64,000 bases of DNA from Rhodanobacteraceae bacterium (GCA_903970285.1 CAJCHN010000080.1:1-64000); one strand, 5' to 3'. Shown: positions 39,577-48,989, counted from the stretch's first letter. Numbers and translations are program-made. The notes: generated by a model not told the origin, from the letters alone.

Positions 39577-41979
39577 TTAGTCGGCCGCCGTCTGGTCCAG
39601 CACCGGCAGCTTGCGTCCCTCGTACTCCTGCAGATCCAGCAGCATGGCCGAGTAGTGCCCCAGGGTTCCTGAGGTGAACAGCGTGTCGCCGGACGGCAGC
39701 ACCAGGTCGCGGCGGGCCGGGCTGATCTTGACCAGCTGCGAGTCGGCCGGTTCCAGATGCTGGTCGTTTCCGCTGAGCAGCTGCAGCCGCAGCACCTGGT
39801 CGTATCCCGGCACCAGCCGCTGGATCTCGTCGAAGATTGCGTACGGGTCGAAGGGGCTCAGGCGCGGCTCCAGATTCTGCGCCGTCAGCCACACCGCATG
39901 GCGATCGGCCTCGCCGCTCTGCGCCCCGCGCGTCTGGCCCATGTCGCCGCTGGAGCCTGCCGCCCGCAGGCCCTTGCGCCCAAACGGCACCAGCGTCGGG
40001 ATGTGCGCGCCCATCTTGTCCGCGACCCGCACGATCATCTCGAAGTCGGTGCGCACACCCGCCCGGTCCCCGGCCTTGTTCACCTGCTGCAGGTCGCCAT
40101 AGTGATTGGTCACCGAGCCGGACTTCTCATACAGATTGGCCGCCGGCAGCACCACGTCGGCCAGCACCGCGGTCTCGGTCAGGAACATATCCTGCACCAC
40201 GAGAAATGTGGACTTCAGCGCGGCCGGATCGACCGAATAGCGCAGCACCGGGTTTGCGCCCACCACGTACAGCGCTCCCAGATCGCCCTTCGCGGCGCGG
40301 TCGAACATCTCCAGCACATCCGCGCCCGGCGTCGCCGGCGCCTGGTACTCCTCGAAGTGGCCGGCGCCGATGGGGGTGTAACCCGGCAGCATATCAGGCA
40401 GCAGACCCATATCCGCCGCGCCGCGGGAGTTCACATAGTCCGAGAGCAGCGCGAACTTCGCGCCGGGGATCGCCAGACCGAACTCGATCAGCCGCTTCAG
40501 GTCGTTGCCGCGCAACTCGGACCCGATCAGAATCAGCAGGCCCTCAGCGCCGTGCAGCGTCTCGCGGAACTGCCCCAGCGCCTCGGTATCCTGCACCGCA
40601 CCCGGGCCGGCCGCGTCGTCGCCCGCCAGGAAGCTGGCCAACGCTCCATAGCCGAAAGGCTGCAGCCGCACAAACGCCTTCGCCTGCCGCCGGAGCTTGA
40701 TCTCGTCGTGGTTCACCACGTACAGCTTGGCGCCGTTGATGCGGATATTCGAGCGCAAGTTCCAGGCGGTGGCCGGCGACTGGTTGGTCGGGTCACCGCC
40801 CACCAGCAGGATCGCACGCGCCGTCAAGGTGTCGCGCAGCGAAGCCGTGCGCCCGGTCTCGCCGGCCAGCGCCTGGGCAAACGCCACGTGGTCCGCCGTC
40901 CGGTGGTGGTCGATGTTGTTGGTCTTCAGCACCGTTCGCGCGAACTTCTGCAGCAGGTAAGCCTCTTCATTCGTCAGGCGATTGCCGCCGATGACGCCCA
41001 GGGAGCTGCCCCCGCGCTCATCGCGCACCTGCTTGAACTTCCTGCCGATCGCGTCGAGCGCAGCCTCCCAGCTCACCGGCTCCAGCTTGCCCGCGGCAGA
41101 GCGGACCAGAGGCGTGGTGATACGGTCGTCGTGGTTGGCGAAGTCGAACGCGTAGCGTCCCTTGTTGCACAGAAAATCGCCGTTCATGCCCGACTTGTCG
41201 CGGTTGTCGCCGCGCACAATCTCAGCGCCATCGCTGGTCGAACGCACGCCCAGGGTAGTCTTGCAGCCGTCGCCGCAGTGGGTGCAGATGGTTGCGACAT
41301 GCTTCATCTCCCACGGGCGCGTCTTGTACCGGTAGGTGCCGGAGGTGAGCGCGCCCACCGGGCACGCGTCAATGCACATCCCACACTGTTCGCAATCCAC
41401 GTGGGGCAGGTCATCGGAACTCTGCGCCGCGGGAATATTCGGCGCGATCACCGCCGAGCTTCCGCGGTTCTGGATGCCCAGCGCGAACACGTCCATGCCT
41501 TCGCCGCACATGCGCACGCAGCGATAGCACAGGATGCAGCGCGGCCGGTCGAAGTACACCACCGGCGACCACTTCTGCTCCTCGCGGTGGTTCTTCGGCT
41601 CCGCATAGAAGGAGTTCGCCGCGCCATACTTGAAGGTCATATCCTGCAGCTCGCATTCGCCGCCGGCGTCGCATACCGGGCAATCCAGCGGATGGTTGCC
41701 CAGCAGCAGCTGCAGCGTCGATTTGCGCGCCTGCGCGATCTCCGGCGTCTCCGTCTGCACCACCATACCCTCGGTCACCGGAGTCGTACACGCCGTCTGC
41801 AGCTTGGGCATCTTCTCGATGCGCACCACGCACATCCGGCACGCCGCCTGCAGGCTCAGCCCGGGGTAGTAACAGAACGCCGGAATATCGATTCCCGCAG
41901 TCTTGCACGCCTCGATCAGCAGCGTCCCCGCCGGCGCAGTCACTTTCTTTCCATCTACGGTAAACGTCACATCTGCCAT
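39577..41979 (-). CDS. nuoG: NADH-quinone oxidoreductase subunit G
   Basis: The large iron-sulfur subunit (800 residues). Cysteine sets in order: [2Fe-2S] N1b at C36, C47, C50, C64; the His/Cys N5 site H96, C100, C103, C109; two 4Fe-4S sets at C148/C151/C154/C158 and C196/C199/C202/C206. A fourth set, CTHCGDGCK (232-239) plus a Cys about 30 residues on (FLCNKGRYAFDF), matches the extra N7 cluster of E. coli-type NuoG. A molybdopterin-oxidoreductase-like domain follows. It lies 208 bp after nuoF, the longest gap in the nuoE-N part. Confidence 0.95.
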   Translation of the reverse strand: MADVTFTVDGKKVTAPAGTLLIEACKTAGIDIPAFCYYPGLSLQAACRMCVVRIEKMPKLQTACTTPVTEGMVVQTETPEIAQARKSTLQLLLGNHPLDCPVCDAGGECELQDMTFKYGAANSFYAEPKNHREEQKWSPVVYFDRPRCILCYRCVRMCGEGMDVFALGIQNRGSSAVIAPNIPAAQSSDDLPHVDCEQCGMCIDACPVGALTSGTYRYKTRPWEMKHVATICTHCGDGCKTTLGVRSTSDGAEIVRGDNRDKSGMNGDFLCNKGRYAFDFANHDDRITTPLVRSAAGKLEPVSWEAALDAIGRKFKQVRDERGGSSLGVIGGNRLTNEEAYLLQKFARTVLKTNNIDHHRTADHVAFAQALAGETGRTASLRDTLTARAILLVGGDPTNQSPATAWNLRSNIRINGAKLYVVNHDEIKLRRQAKAFVRLQPFGYGALASFLAGDDAAGPGAVQDTEALGQFRETLHGAEGLLILIGSELRGNDLKRLIEFGLAIPGAKFALLSDYVNSRGAADMGLLPDMLPGYTPIGAGHFEEYQAPATPGADVLEMFDRAAKGDLGALYVVGANPVLRYSVDPAALKSTFLVVQDMFLTETAVLADVVLPAANLYEKSGSVTNHYGDLQQVNKAGDRAGVRTDFEMIVRVADKMGAHIPTLVPFGRKGLRAAGSSGDMGQTRGAQSGEADRHAVWLTAQNLEPRLSPFDPYAIFDEIQRLVPGYDQVLRLQLLSGNDQHLEPADSQLVKISPARRDLVLPSGDTLFTSGTLGHYSAMLLDLQEYEGRKLPVLDQTAAD

Positions 41980-42173
41980 ATCTTCAAAGTCCTTATGCCG
42001 CCTGCTGTGCGTCTTCCCTCGTCAACGAAACGGCACGATCACCAGACCGCTTCTGACCTTGCAGCGGAAGTGGATGTGGCTGCCACTCCGCTACACCTCG
42101 TACTATCCGTCCGCTTCGATGACCCTGATGATTCCGTTCGGACGCAGCGTGAGCCTCCAGGCTCCTCCCCCGC

Positions 42174-42201
42174 TAATGCCCCGCCCGTTAATGCCCCGCC
42201 C
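42174..42201. repeat. 13-bp direct repeat spanning the nuoF stop codon
   Basis: TAATGCCCCGCCC occurs at 42174-42186 and 42189-42201, period 15. The second copy encodes the last codons of nuoF; the first is a duplicate just beyond its stop. Confidence 0.6.
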
Positions 42202-43507
42202 CGACCAGCTCCACCTCGTTCATCACCGGCGTCCCCGCCCGCTTACCCTCGACATAATCCTCAAACTCCTTGCGGAATTTCCGCACGAATCCCAGCGTCG
42301 GCATCGCCGCCGCGTCGCCCAGCGGGCAGAACGTCCGGCCCATCATGTTGTCCGCCAGATACTCCACGTTGTCGATATCCTTCTTCGATCCGCCGCCCGC
42401 ATACACCCGGGCCAGCGTCTTCTTGATCCAGTCCGTACCCTCACGGCACGGGATGCACCAGCCGCAGCTCTCGTGTTGGTAGAAGCTGATCACCCGCAGC
42501 GCGAACTCCACGATCGAAACCGTCTCATCCAGCACCACAATGCCGCCCGAGCCCAGCATCGTCCCGGCCTTCGCCATCTGGTCGAAGTCCAGTCCCACGT
42601 CCAGCTCATCGGCCGTCATCACCGGGCACGAAGACCCGCCTGGAACCACCGCCTTCAGCTTCTTCCCGCCCTTCACCCCGCCCGCCACGTCGTAGATCGC
42701 CTTGCGCATCGAGTAGCCCATCGGCAGTTCGTACACGCCCGGCTTCTCCACGTGGCCGGAGATGCCAAACAGCCGCGTCCCCCCGTTGCGTTCCGTCCCC
42801 AGCTTCGCGTACGCCTCGCCGCCCATCAGCAGGATATGCGGCACGCTGGCGATCGTCTCCGCGTTGTTGATCACGGTCGGCCCGCCGTACAGCCCAACCA
42901 CCGCCGGAAACGGCGGCTTGATGCGCGGCACGCCCCGCTTGCCTTCAAGCGACTCCATCAGCGCCGACTCCTCGCCCACCTCGTACGCCCCGGCGCCGGT
43001 CTGCGTGACCACGTCGAAGTCCAGCCCCGAGCCGAAGATATTCTTGCCCAGATACCCCTTGGCGTACGCATCCGCGACCGCCTGCTCCATGATCTTCAGC
43101 AGATACCGGTACTCGCCGCGCAGATAGATAAACCCCAGCTTCGCCCCGATCGCCAGCCCCGCGATCATCGTCCCTTCGATCACCGCGTGCGGATCCTCCA
43201 GAAACAGCACGTGGTCCTTGCACGTTCCCGGCTCCGATTCGTCGCCATTCACCAGCACGTACTTCGGCTTCTCGCTCTGCTTGGGCACAAACGACCACTT
43301 CAGCCCCGTGGGAAAACCCGCACCGCCGCGTCCGCGCAGCCCCGACGCCTTCATGGTGTTGATAATCCACTCCGGCCCCTGCGCGATCGCCTGCTGGACC
43401 GCCTTATACCCGTCCAGTTCCACGTACTTGTCGATGTTGGTCGCGCCCTGCCCGAACCGGCGCTTCAGCACGATCACCTCATCCGGATGCGACACATTCC
43501 TCGGCAT
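42188..43507 (-). CDS. nuoF: NADH-quinone oxidoreductase subunit F
   Basis: The NADH- and FMN-binding subunit. Residues 58-70 hold the FMN motif RGRGGAGFPTGLKW, followed by the NADH loop NGDESEPGTCKDH, and the N3 [4Fe-4S] ligands are in ESCGWCIPCREG (about residues 345-356) with the fourth Cys in GRTFCPLGDAA. It has 439 residues, a normal size. The ATG overlaps the nuoE stop by one base (TAATG), so the two are coupled. Confidence 0.97.
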   Translation of the reverse strand: MPRNVSHPDEVIVLKRRFGQGATNIDKYVELDGYKAVQQAIAQGPEWIINTMKASGLRGRGGAGFPTGLKWSFVPKQSEKPKYVLVNGDESEPGTCKDHVLFLEDPHAVIEGTMIAGLAIGAKLGFIYLRGEYRYLLKIMEQAVADAYAKGYLGKNIFGSGLDFDVVTQTGAGAYEVGEESALMESLEGKRGVPRIKPPFPAVVGLYGGPTVINNAETIASVPHILLMGGEAYAKLGTERNGGTRLFGISGHVEKPGVYELPMGYSMRKAIYDVAGGVKGGKKLKAVVPGGSSCPVMTADELDVGLDFDQMAKAGTMLGSGGIVVLDETVSIVEFALRVISFYQHESCGWCIPCREGTDWIKKTLARVYAGGGSKKDIDNVEYLADNMMGRTFCPLGDAAAMPTLGFVRKFRKEFEDYVEGKRAGTPVMNEVELVGAGH

Positions 43508-44016
43508 TACTTGACATCCTTTCCCAGGCCATCGGCGTAGTCCGCCAGGATCCGGTCTACCTTCACCAGGTTCAGATCGTCATGGAAGTCGTAGTTCACC
43601 TGGATCGCCGGCGCCCAGCAGCACGCGCCGATGCACTCGACTTCCTCAAGCGAAAACATCCCGTCCGGGGTCACGCCCTTGTGCCCGATCCCCAGCTTCG
43701 CCTTGCAGTGGTCCAGAATCTCGTACCCGCCGCGCAGCATGCAGCTGATATTCGTGCACACCTGCACGTTGTACCTGCCGGCCGGCTTGGTTCGCAGCAT
43801 CGAGTAATAACTCAGCACGTTGCGCACGTCCAGATCAAAAAGGTCCAGCCGCCGCGCAATCTCCTGGATCGCCGCCTCCGTGACAAACCCCAGCTCATCC
43901 TGTGCGTACAGCAGCATCGGCACCAGGGCGGAGCGCTTCAGCGGATACAGGGTTACAAGGTGGTCGAACCGCGCGGCAGTCTCCGGCGAGAAGATCGATT
44001 GAGCGATAGCAGCCAT
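43507..44016 (-). CDS. nuoE: NADH-quinone oxidoreductase subunit E
   Basis: A thioredoxin-like subunit that carries the N1a [2Fe-2S] cluster and binds NuoF. The four ligands are C87 and C92 (QVCTNISCML) and C128 and C132 (ECIGACCW). Length 169 residues. The frame opens at 44037, but the ATG at 44016 has GGAG 4-5 nt upstream. Two orphan genes separate it from nuoD. Confidence 0.95.
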   Translation of the reverse strand: MAAIAQSIFSPETAARFDHLVTLYPLKRSALVPMLLYAQDELGFVTEAAIQEIARRLDLFDLDVRNVLSYYSMLRTKPAGRYNVQVCTNISCMLRGGYEILDHCKAKLGIGHKGVTPDGMFSLEEVECIGACCWAPAIQVNYDFHDDLNLVKVDRILADYADGLGKDVK

Positions 44017-44145
44017 GGCTCTCCGAGGTGATTTCAAACAATAGCCTATAGCATCGGAGCAGGCGCCGCAGGCGAACTCCGCGGCAGCGCCGGGAAATGT
44101 CGCAGGGTCGAAAATCCAGCCGGTGGATGCACAAACCGCCAGCCC

Positions 44146-44640
44146 TCAACACATGGACCGCTCCTGCCGGTCCAGCGCCATCCGGATGACGCTGCACATG
44201 AACTGCACCTCGTCGAGGATCGCCGGCTGCGTCTCTGCCATCGCGCCTACCTGGCGAAACTCCAATCCAACCTTCCCGGCGTACACCTCCAGCACCAGCG
44301 GTTCCAGCCAGCCACCCGATCCTCCCCCCGCCTGGCACAGCACCCGGTGGTCCCGGTAGGTCAGCGACAGCGTGAATCGGCCGTCGGAGTTGAAGACCAG
44401 CCGATCGCCCTTGTCCAGAATCGCCAGCTGCAACTCCCATGGAGCGTTTTGGTTGAAGGCGTCCACCGCCCGGTAGACCGACTCGCGGAAGAGCCGGGTC
44501 AGCGTCGAAGCTTCCAGAAACTGGCGGGTGCGGAGCTCCGCCAGGTCGGCATTCTCTTGAAAGATCGTGCTGTACTCTCTCTCCACCCGCTGCGCGATCG
44601 TCTTCGAGATCCAGGCAGAATTCGGTGCTTTAGCGCGCAT
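44146..44640 (-). CDS. Hypothetical protein between nuoD and nuoE (164 aa)
   Basis: A soluble 164-residue protein with no recognised domain. The N-terminal half looks helical (ISKTIAQRVEREYSTIFQEN, LAELRTRQFLEASTLTRLFRESVYRAVDAF); the C-terminal half is beta-like (LQLAILDKGDRLVFNSDGRFTLSLTYRDHRVL, LEPLVLEVYAGKVGLEF). No metal motif or signal peptide. It lies within the complex I cluster on the same strand, suggesting co-expression. It also has a possible own promoter upstream (44641 onward). Function unknown. Confidence 0.65.
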   Translation of the reverse strand: MRAKAPNSAWISKTIAQRVEREYSTIFQENADLAELRTRQFLEASTLTRLFRESVYRAVDAFNQNAPWELQLAILDKGDRLVFNSDGRFTLSLTYRDHRVLCQAGGGSGGWLEPLVLEVYAGKVGLEFRQVGAMAETQPAILDEVQFMCSVIRMALDRQERSMC

Positions 44641-44967
44641 GAGGACGGCTCTCCCACGGTTCGGCTACAGCGCTTGTAACACTTGCAAGGAAAAAATGTC
44701 CTTAGCAATCCAGAGATCGGCCCGGGAAGAAGCCAAGAGTGTGCCAGCTTGGAACCACGCCGCCTGAATCTCCATCCAAACTCCCGATTCGGCACCTGAA
44801 GAGCCCTGGACTGTGCGGCATACAGAGATTTGAAAATCGAGGCTGCTGGCCCGCGTCAGGAAATCCAGGCCGGCCCCAGGGAAGCTTCGATCAACCCCAG
44901 CGAGCCCCGCTGCCCCACGTCGGCTTCGCGCCTTCCCTTCCCCACTGCGTGCTGCCCCCGCCTGCGC
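44641..44967. other. 327-bp gap inside the complex I cluster
   Basis: Between the two orphan genes I see no convincing ORF, hairpin or repeat. It may hold a promoter for the 164-residue gene; a GTTACAAG element lies upstream of it, but there is no convincing -35. Confidence 0.3.
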
Positions 44968-45267
44968 CTACCGGGGCAACAGCATCTCCCGCGCCACCGC
45001 TTCGGCCGCCATATCCATCTCCTCAGCCACCGCGCCGATCTTCACGGAGCCATCCACCTCCAGCGAAAACGGCTGCGACTTCCCCGCGCTGGACGTCATC
45101 GCGTCCCGGGTAAACCGGACCCACCGCGTATCGACCCGCAGCACAATCTCCTCCGCGCCAATCTCCACCACCGCATGATGCTCGCTCGCCAGCCCATGCG
45201 CAGCCGCGTACACCCGCAGCATCGACGCCCAGGAGGTCCAGAGCTCAACCTGCAGGGCCGAGTTCAT
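44968..45267 (-). CDS. Hypothetical protein between nuoD and nuoE (99 aa)
   Basis: A 99-residue soluble protein with a beta-like core (AVVEIGAEEIVLRVDTRWVRFTRD, FSLEVDGSVKIG) and a C-terminal helix (EEMDMAAEAVAREMLL). The ORF reaches 45432 overlapping nuoD, but ATG 45267 is the first plausible start; no strong SD. Its beta pattern weakly resembles that of the 164-residue neighbour (both have a hydrophobic strand then a charged turn then FSL/FTL strand), so they could be distant relatives. Unknown function. Confidence 0.6.
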   Translation of the reverse strand: MNSALQVELWTSWASMLRVYAAAHGLASEHHAVVEIGAEEIVLRVDTRWVRFTRDAMTSSAGKSQPFSLEVDGSVKIGAVAEEMDMAAEAVAREMLLPR

Positions 45268-45406
45268 GATGCGGTGGCGAGCGGCGGCAGAACCGGTCGA
45301 TCGTGCCCGTAGAGGCTGGTTTCGTCGCTCACGCCGAGCACATCGAAGCGAACCCAAAGCCTCCTTCGCACTGCGGCTAGGGTACGTGGCTCTGGTCGTT
45401 GCCGCT

Positions 45407-46666
45407 TCACCGGTCGATCTCTCCCAGCACAATATCGATGCTTCCGATCACCGCCACCACATCCGCCAGCAATCTTCCCTTGCACATCGTCTCCAGCGCC
45501 TGCAGCGTGGCATAGCTCGGATTCCGCATGTGCACGCGGTACGGTTTGGCCGTCCCATCCGAAACCACGTAGTAGCCCATCTGCCCGCGCGGCGATTCGA
45601 TCACCTGGAACACCTCGCCCGCTGGAACCCCGAATCCTTCGGTCACAATCTTGAAGTGATGGATCAGCGACTCCATCTGCGTCTTCATCTGCTCCCGCCC
45701 GGGCAGGATGATCTTCGGCGCATCCGCCACAATCCGCCCTTCCGGCAGCCCGTCCAGCGCCTGCTGCGCGATCTTGACCGACTCGCGCATCTCCTGCATG
45801 CGCACCTCGTAGCGAGCCCACACATCGCCCACTGTCGAAATCGGCACCTTGAACTGAAACTTCTCGTAGCCCGAGTACGGCATGTCGCGCCGCAGGTCCC
45901 AGTCCACCCCGCTCGCCCGCAGCGGAGGTCCGGTCACGCCCAGCGCGATCGCATCCTCGGGCGACAAATAGCCCACACCCTTCAGCCGGCCCATCCAGAT
46001 GGGGTTCGCCTGCAGCATCCCCTCATACTGCTCGATCCGGCCGGGCATGATGTTCAGAAAGTCCTGCACCTGCTGGTAGAAGTCGAGCGGCGGCTCGAGC
46101 GACACGCCGCCGATGCGGAAGTAGCTCGTCATCATGCGCTGGCCGGCCACATTCTCGAAGATGCGCAGCAGGTCCTCGCGCTCCCGGAAACAGTACAGGA
46201 ACATCGTCAGCGCGCCCACATCGAGCGCATGCGTGCCCAGCCACACCAGGTGCGACTGCAGCCGCGTCAGCTCATTCAGCAGCACCCGCAGGTAGATCGC
46301 CCGCTCCGGAATCTCCAGGCCGAGCAGCTTTTCCACCGCCAGGCAGTAACACAGGTTGTTCGACATCGGCGACAGGTAGTCGATCCGGTCGGTCAGCGGA
46401 ACCACCTGCTGATAGAACTTCGCCTCGCAGGTCTTCTCGATGCCGGTATGCAGATACCCGATATCGACCGCCAGGTTCTCCACGTTTTCGCCGTCGATCT
46501 CCAGCACCAGGCGCAGCACGCCGTGCGTCGATGGATGCTGCGGCCCCATGTTCAGCACCATGGTTTGCGACTGCCCCTCGGCGTTGGTCGCCTTGGAGTC
46601 CGCCAGCACATCCGCGATGCTGGGATTGATGTGGTCCTTGACCGGGTCGGGCGTCAGCACAGCCAT
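45407..46666 (-). CDS. nuoD: NADH-quinone oxidoreductase subunit D
   Basis: The 49-kDa-type subunit forming the quinone site floor with NuoB. The 419-residue protein shows LNMGPQHPSTHGVLRLVLEIDGE, the quinone-site His region HTGIEKTCE, and the C-terminal DIVLGEIDR that ends nearly all NuoD proteins. AGGAG lies 11 nt before the ATG. It is a separate gene from nuoC. Its partner nuoB is not in the window. Confidence 0.96.
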   Translation of the reverse strand: MAVLTPDPVKDHINPSIADVLADSKATNAEGQSQTMVLNMGPQHPSTHGVLRLVLEIDGENVENLAVDIGYLHTGIEKTCEAKFYQQVVPLTDRIDYLSPMSNNLCYCLAVEKLLGLEIPERAIYLRVLLNELTRLQSHLVWLGTHALDVGALTMFLYCFREREDLLRIFENVAGQRMMTSYFRIGGVSLEPPLDFYQQVQDFLNIMPGRIEQYEGMLQANPIWMGRLKGVGYLSPEDAIALGVTGPPLRASGVDWDLRRDMPYSGYEKFQFKVPISTVGDVWARYEVRMQEMRESVKIAQQALDGLPEGRIVADAPKIILPGREQMKTQMESLIHHFKIVTEGFGVPAGEVFQVIESPRGQMGYYVVSDGTAKPYRVHMRNPSYATLQALETMCKGRLLADVVAVIGSIDIVLGEIDR

Positions 46667-46809
46667 GAGAGCAAATCTCCTAAGAAAAAATAATCCGATG
46701 CCGCCGTTCCTGCTGCTTACCCAGCCTATGCGCCAGAACTTTCGACCGGCTCCGGCCGCTCGGATGTTGCAGGGCGCCCGAATGATCGCCCCGCTGCACC
46801 GCGCAGTCC

Positions 46810-47301
46810 CTAACGATATCCTTCAACCGGATAATCCTTCCGCAGCGGGTGGCCCTGCCAATCCTCCGGCATCATGATCCGGGTCAGGTTAGGATGGCCG
46901 CCGATGTGCACGCCGAACAGGTCGAAGATCTCGCGCTCGTAGAAGTTGGCCGACGGCCATACCGTCGTAATCGTCTCGATCGAACCGCCGTCTCCATACA
47001 GCCGCGCGATCAGACGCATCCGCTTCTTCAGCGTGTGCGAGAGCAGGTGATAGCTGATCTGAAAACGCGGCTCCGACGGATACCAGTCCACCGCCGTCAC
47101 ATCCTCCAGGAAGTTATAGCCGGCCGCCTTCAGCGCCGCGGCAGCAGCCACATTGTTCTCCGGCGCTACTTCGATGGTCAGTTCGTCCCGGTCGAACTTC
47201 GCATCGATCGCAAGTTCGCGCAGCGCGATCACCGCCGGAACCTCGGCGTGCGCGGCAAAGACCGCTTCGGTGCCCGTCAGGGCAGACGCTGGATCGTACA
47301 T
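46810..47301 (-). CDS. nuoC: NADH-quinone oxidoreductase subunit C
   Basis: The 30-kDa-type peripheral subunit (163 residues) with the signature REIFDLFGVHIGGHPNLTRIMMPEDWQGHPLRKDYPVEGYR at its C-terminus. The first ~30 residues are variable. It starts 1 bp after the nuoA stop, so no nuoB gene lies between A and C as would be usual. Confidence 0.95.
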   Translation of the reverse strand: MYDPASALTGTEAVFAAHAEVPAVIALRELAIDAKFDRDELTIEVAPENNVAAAAALKAAGYNFLEDVTAVDWYPSEPRFQISYHLLSHTLKKRMRLIARLYGDGGSIETITTVWPSANFYEREIFDLFGVHIGGHPNLTRIMMPEDWQGHPLRKDYPVEGYR

Positions 47302-47302
47302 C

Positions 47303-47710
47303 TTAGAGATCTCCCTTATCGTTCGCCCAGCTCAGCACGCCCTTCTTCCACACGTAGAACAGGCCTACACCCACAAAGCCGAGATACACCAGCATCTCCC
47401 AGAAACCAAACATCTTCGACCCGGTAATGCCGGGCAGCCGCTGAAAGATCACCGCCCACGGCAGCATGAACACCGCCTCGACGTCGAACAGGATAAACAG
47501 CATCGCCACCAGGTAAAACCGCACGGAAAAGCGCCCTCGCGCGTCACCCACCGGGTCCATGCCGCACTCGTAGGCGCCGCCCTTGGTGCGCGAATTCTTG
47601 TGCTTGCCGATCAGGAACGATGCGCCCACCATGCCGCACGCGAGTCCTACCGCGGCCAGGATCTGCATCACCAACGGAAGATATTGCCAAACGTAAGGAT
47701 AGGTCTGCAT
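47303..47710 (-). CDS. nuoA: NADH-quinone oxidoreductase subunit A
   Basis: A three-helix membrane subunit (135 residues) with KGGAYECGMDPVGDARGRFSVRFYLVAMLFILFDVEAVFMLPWAV, containing the quinone-tunnel Cys and the conserved membrane acidic residues. The ORF opens at 47776, but ATG 47710 with AAGGCGGA just upstream is right. It is the first gene of the cluster; the 245-bp upstream region (47711-47955) is where the operon promoter should be. A small inverted repeat AAGGGT-N8-ACCCTT lies there (about 47858-47880). Confidence 0.95.
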   Translation of the reverse strand: MQTYPYVWQYLPLVMQILAAVGLACGMVGASFLIGKHKNSRTKGGAYECGMDPVGDARGRFSVRFYLVAMLFILFDVEAVFMLPWAVIFQRLPGITGSKMFGFWEMLVYLGFVGVGLFYVWKKGVLSWANDKGDL

Positions 47711-47955
47711 GGTCCGCCTTGAGCCCCCGTCCCGGGGACCAGCCTTGAGCGTAAGAGTGCGCCGGTCAGGAGTCAAGGAAACCCGATCCCGCGCCGGGCA
47801 GAATGTTCACGCCGCTGCATCCGGAAGGAAGTGCATGCCCAATTTTGGTGCACTTCGAAGGGTTCTTCAGCACCCTTGAGAACCACGAGTAAACCGTTTG
47901 GATTGAATAAGATAGGTCATACATGCGGGGGGGAGGGCTCACTCGCGCGTTCCCC

Positions 47956-48885
47956 TTACAACAAACCCCGATACCATGCGATGATCCCGCCCCCGAAGAC
48001 CGCCGTCACCAGCCCGCCCAGCCCCAGAAAGCTGCCCAGCGGCAGGCGCGTCAGCGCCCCCGCCCGCCCGCGCACCATCTCCGCCACTCCATAGGCCGAG
48101 GCCAGCATGGTTCCCAGAAAGAGCGTCAGCATCGCCGGCCAGAAGCCCAGGAACGCCGCCACCATCGCCAGCATCTTCACATCGCCCAGCCCCAGCCCAT
48201 CGCGTCCGCGCAGCGCCTTGTAACCCCACCGGATCAGCAGCAGCAGCAGCGCGGCCCCGCACACCGCCGCCAGCCGCCCGAAGATCAGCGCCTCCGGCCC
48301 GGTCAGAAATACGTTCCCCCGCGCCGCGAAGCTGCCCGGACTCGAAAGCCGCAGATGCTTGCTCACAAACGTGATCTGGTCTTCGCCCGGGTCCAGGAAG
48401 ATGGCCTGCAGGCATACCATGAAGAGCCCGCCCGCGATTCCCGGCAGCGTCAACGCATCGGGCAGCCGCTGCGTCTTCCAGTCGATCACCAGCAGCCCGA
48501 TCAGCAGGAAGCCCAGTCCCGCCAGACCCACCGTCTGCAGCGTCCAGAACGGCAGGAAAGAGTGCAGCACACCCGCCGGAGGATGCCACACCTCCCACAT
48601 CCGCCAGCCCGCGAACGCAAACCACAGCCCGGTCGCCGCTTCCACCGCCGGATACCGCCACGGGATCCCCATCCCGCAATCCCGGCATCTCCCTCGCAGG
48701 ATGAACCAGCTGACCACCGGCACGTTATCGAACCACCGCACCGCGTGCCCGCACCCCACGCACCGCGAACCCGGCGAAACCACGCTCTCCCCCTGTGGCA
48801 CCCGCACGATGCAGACATTCAAAAAGCTGCCGAACAGCAGCCCCAGCAGAAAGCCGATCAGTTCAAACCAAGCAAGTGAAGCCAC
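47956..48885 (-). CDS. Prepilin peptidase (type IV leader peptidase, A24)
   Basis: Cleaves and N-methylates type IV prepilin-like proteins. The bifunctional form is indicated by the zinc motif CVGCGHAVRWFDNVPVVSWFILRGRCRDCG. The catalytic aspartates are in LLVIDWKTQRLPDALTLPG and GLGLGDVKML. About eight helices in 309 residues. The frame opens at 48927, but TATACT ends 6 nt before GTG 48885, which I take as a leaderless start; the protein then begins directly at the first helix. No pilus genes are nearby. Confidence 0.88.
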   Translation of the reverse strand: MASLAWFELIGFLLGLLFGSFLNVCIVRVPQGESVVSPGSRCVGCGHAVRWFDNVPVVSWFILRGRCRDCGMGIPWRYPAVEAATGLWFAFAGWRMWEVWHPPAGVLHSFLPFWTLQTVGLAGLGFLLIGLLVIDWKTQRLPDALTLPGIAGGLFMVCLQAIFLDPGEDQITFVSKHLRLSSPGSFAARGNVFLTGPEALIFGRLAAVCGAALLLLLIRWGYKALRGRDGLGLGDVKMLAMVAAFLGFWPAMLTLFLGTMLASAYGVAEMVRGRAGALTRLPLGSFLGLGGLVTAVFGGGIIAWYRGLL

Positions 48886-48891
48886 CCCCAC

Positions 48892-48897
48892 AGTATA
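48892..48897 (-). promoter_or_regulatory. -10 hexamer TATACT, leaderless-type GTG start
   Basis: A 5/6 consensus -10 box ending 6 nt before GTG 48885. It lies within the longer ORF alternative, arguing against start 48927. Confidence 0.5.
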
Positions 48898-48989
48898 CGG
48901 GTCGATTCTGCGACCGTCGGGAGGCAACCCGCGTAGCTCAAGAGGCCGCGCGAGCTCCCGCAGCGCGACCGTCCGGCAGCACCCTATTC

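Noticed and set aside
42174-42201. CRISPR-like repeat near nuoF
   Set aside because: Only two 13-bp copies with 2-bp gap; no spacers or cas genes in the window.
39757-42426. 889-residue plus-strand ORF over nuoG/nuoF
   Set aside because: Low-complexity Arg/His/Leu shadow of two diagnostic complex I genes.
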